From an uncultured Sulfuricurvum sp. (GTDB lineage Bacteria; Campylobacterota; Campylobacteria; Campylobacterales; Sulfurimonadaceae): 7,940 nt of DNA. The stretch lies in contig NZ_CALDDG010000103.1 of the NCBI RefSeq assembly GCF_937936435.1, positions 1 to 7,940 on the forward strand, in the 5' to 3' direction. The position numbers and the translations under genes were made by a program. Below, one piece after another: positions 7,289 through 7,940 of this stretch (positions within the stretch are counted from its first letter, which is position 1; each line of letters opens with the position of its first letter). The notes beneath the pieces were generated by a model, which saw only the letters and a list, made by a program, of their open reading frames with translations, was not told the origin of the DNA and ran no database searches.

Positions 7289-7892
7289 TTATTGGGCCAG
7301 TTTGGCTTGGAGAATTTCATTCAGCGTATTCGGATTCGCGGAACCTTTCGATGCTTTCATCGCCTGACCGACAAAGAAACCGAAGAGTTTATCTTTCCCT
7401 GATTTGTATTCGGCGACTTTATCCGCGTTAGCGCTCAAAATCTCATCGATAAGCGCTTCGAGAGCCCCCGTATCGCTCACCTGTTTGAGTCCGAGTTTTT
7501 CGACTACTTCATCGATATCTCCGCCCTTATCGAGCAGATAATCCAAAACTTCTTTGGCCGCTTTACCGCTGATAACAGACTCTTCGATCCGCTTAACCAA
7601 TGTTCCGAGCATCACCGCACTGATCGGTGAGGTGGATGGGCTCACCCCGCCGCTCAAACGGCCTGCTAACTCGACGGTAAGCCATGTGACGGCATTTTTT
7701 GCCGTAATCCCCTGTTCCAGCATCTCTTCGAAATAATGGGCGGTTTCGAGTTCTGCCGTGATAACGGAGGCATTATAGTCGTTAATTCCGAACTCCTTTA
7801 CAAAGCGCTCTTTTTTAGCGTCAGGAAGTTCAGGAATCGTGCAGATATCAGCGTACATCGCATCGTCGACAATGACCTTGAGCAAATCGGGT
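7289..7892 (-). CDS. gatB: aspartyl/glutamyl-tRNA(Asn/Gln) amidotransferase subunit B, 3' part
   Basis: GatB is the tRNA-binding subunit of GatCAB, which converts misacylated Glu-tRNA(Gln) (and Asp-tRNA(Asn)) to the amide form. Only the C-terminal 200 residues are present, about 42 percent of a usual GatB of about 475 residues. The fragment starts at PDLLKVIVDD, which in complete proteins follows a YRYFPEP-like sequence. It includes the helical linker with LTVELAGRL and the YqeY-like tail ending GQAMKASKGSANPNTLNEILQAKLAQ, a hallmark of GatB. The frame can be read on to a GTG at 7909, giving an N-terminus MCSSDL, but those codons are sequencing adapter and not gene. The true start lies beyond the contig. 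The TAA at 7289-7291 is eight bases before the channel's GTG. gatB is the most upstream visible gene of the minus-strand run, so the promoter is probably upstream of it and not in the window. Confidence 0.96.
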
Positions 7893-7940
7893 AGATCGGA
7901 AGAGCACACGTCTGAACTCCAGTCACATTCCTTTATCTCG
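7893..7940 (+). other. Illumina TruSeq indexed adapter left on the contig end (not genomic)
   Basis: From 7893 the sequence reads AGATCGGAAGAGC followed by ACACGTCTGAACTCCAGTCAC, the constant part of the TruSeq indexed adapter. The next bases are ATTCCT (7927-7932), which I recall as TruSeq index 27, then TT and ATCTCG, the start of the adapter's next constant part. All 48 bases to the window end fit. The genomic sequence therefore ends at 7892. Confidence 0.98.

Overview
The window looks like a chromosomal contig from a Campylobacterota (former Epsilonproteobacteria) bacterium, most likely a free-living Sulfurimonas/Sulfuricurvum-type sulfur oxidiser. This rests on protein style, the very tight gene packing and the local gene set (gatB near gpsA, with an RCK-linked K+ channel). 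It is inference, since no search could be run. There are seven genes and no intergenic gap longer than 10 bases. No RNA genes, mobile elements, CRISPR arrays or phage genes were seen.

Layout. Bases 1-1397 (+) hold the 3' part of a c-di-GMP signalling gene with a degenerate GGDEF domain and an apparently intact EAL phosphodiesterase domain. Its reading frame is open to the window's left edge, so the true start lies outside. It converges on, and overlaps by 4 bases, a six-gene minus-strand run. In transcription order from the right edge the run is: gatB (3' part only), a six-TM voltage-sensor-type K+ channel with a C-terminal RCK domain, a stand-alone RCK/TrkA protein, gpsA, a DASS/SLC13 sodium-anion symporter, a small Dabb-domain protein, and a membrane-anchored protein of unknown function. 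Overlaps (ATGA twice), 3-10 base gaps and Shine-Dalgarno sequences built into upstream stop codons all point to one polycistronic unit whose promoter lies upstream of gatB, outside the window.

Functions. gatB (Gln/Asp-tRNA amidation) and gpsA (glycerol-3-phosphate for phospholipids) are housekeeping genes. Nested between them are the channel and its RCK partner, which probably form a K+ conductance gated by ligand and voltage. The DASS carrier follows.

The last 48 bases (7893-7940) are not genomic. They match the Illumina TruSeq indexed adapter, including what looks like the index 27 hexamer. The apparent GTG start of gatB, giving an N-terminus MCSSDL, is made by this adapter, so the gene is cut by the contig end rather than starting there. 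I found no convincing undescribed system. The points most worth a second look are the adapter artefact, the tandem channel-RCK/RCK pair and the degenerate GGDEF with intact EAL.
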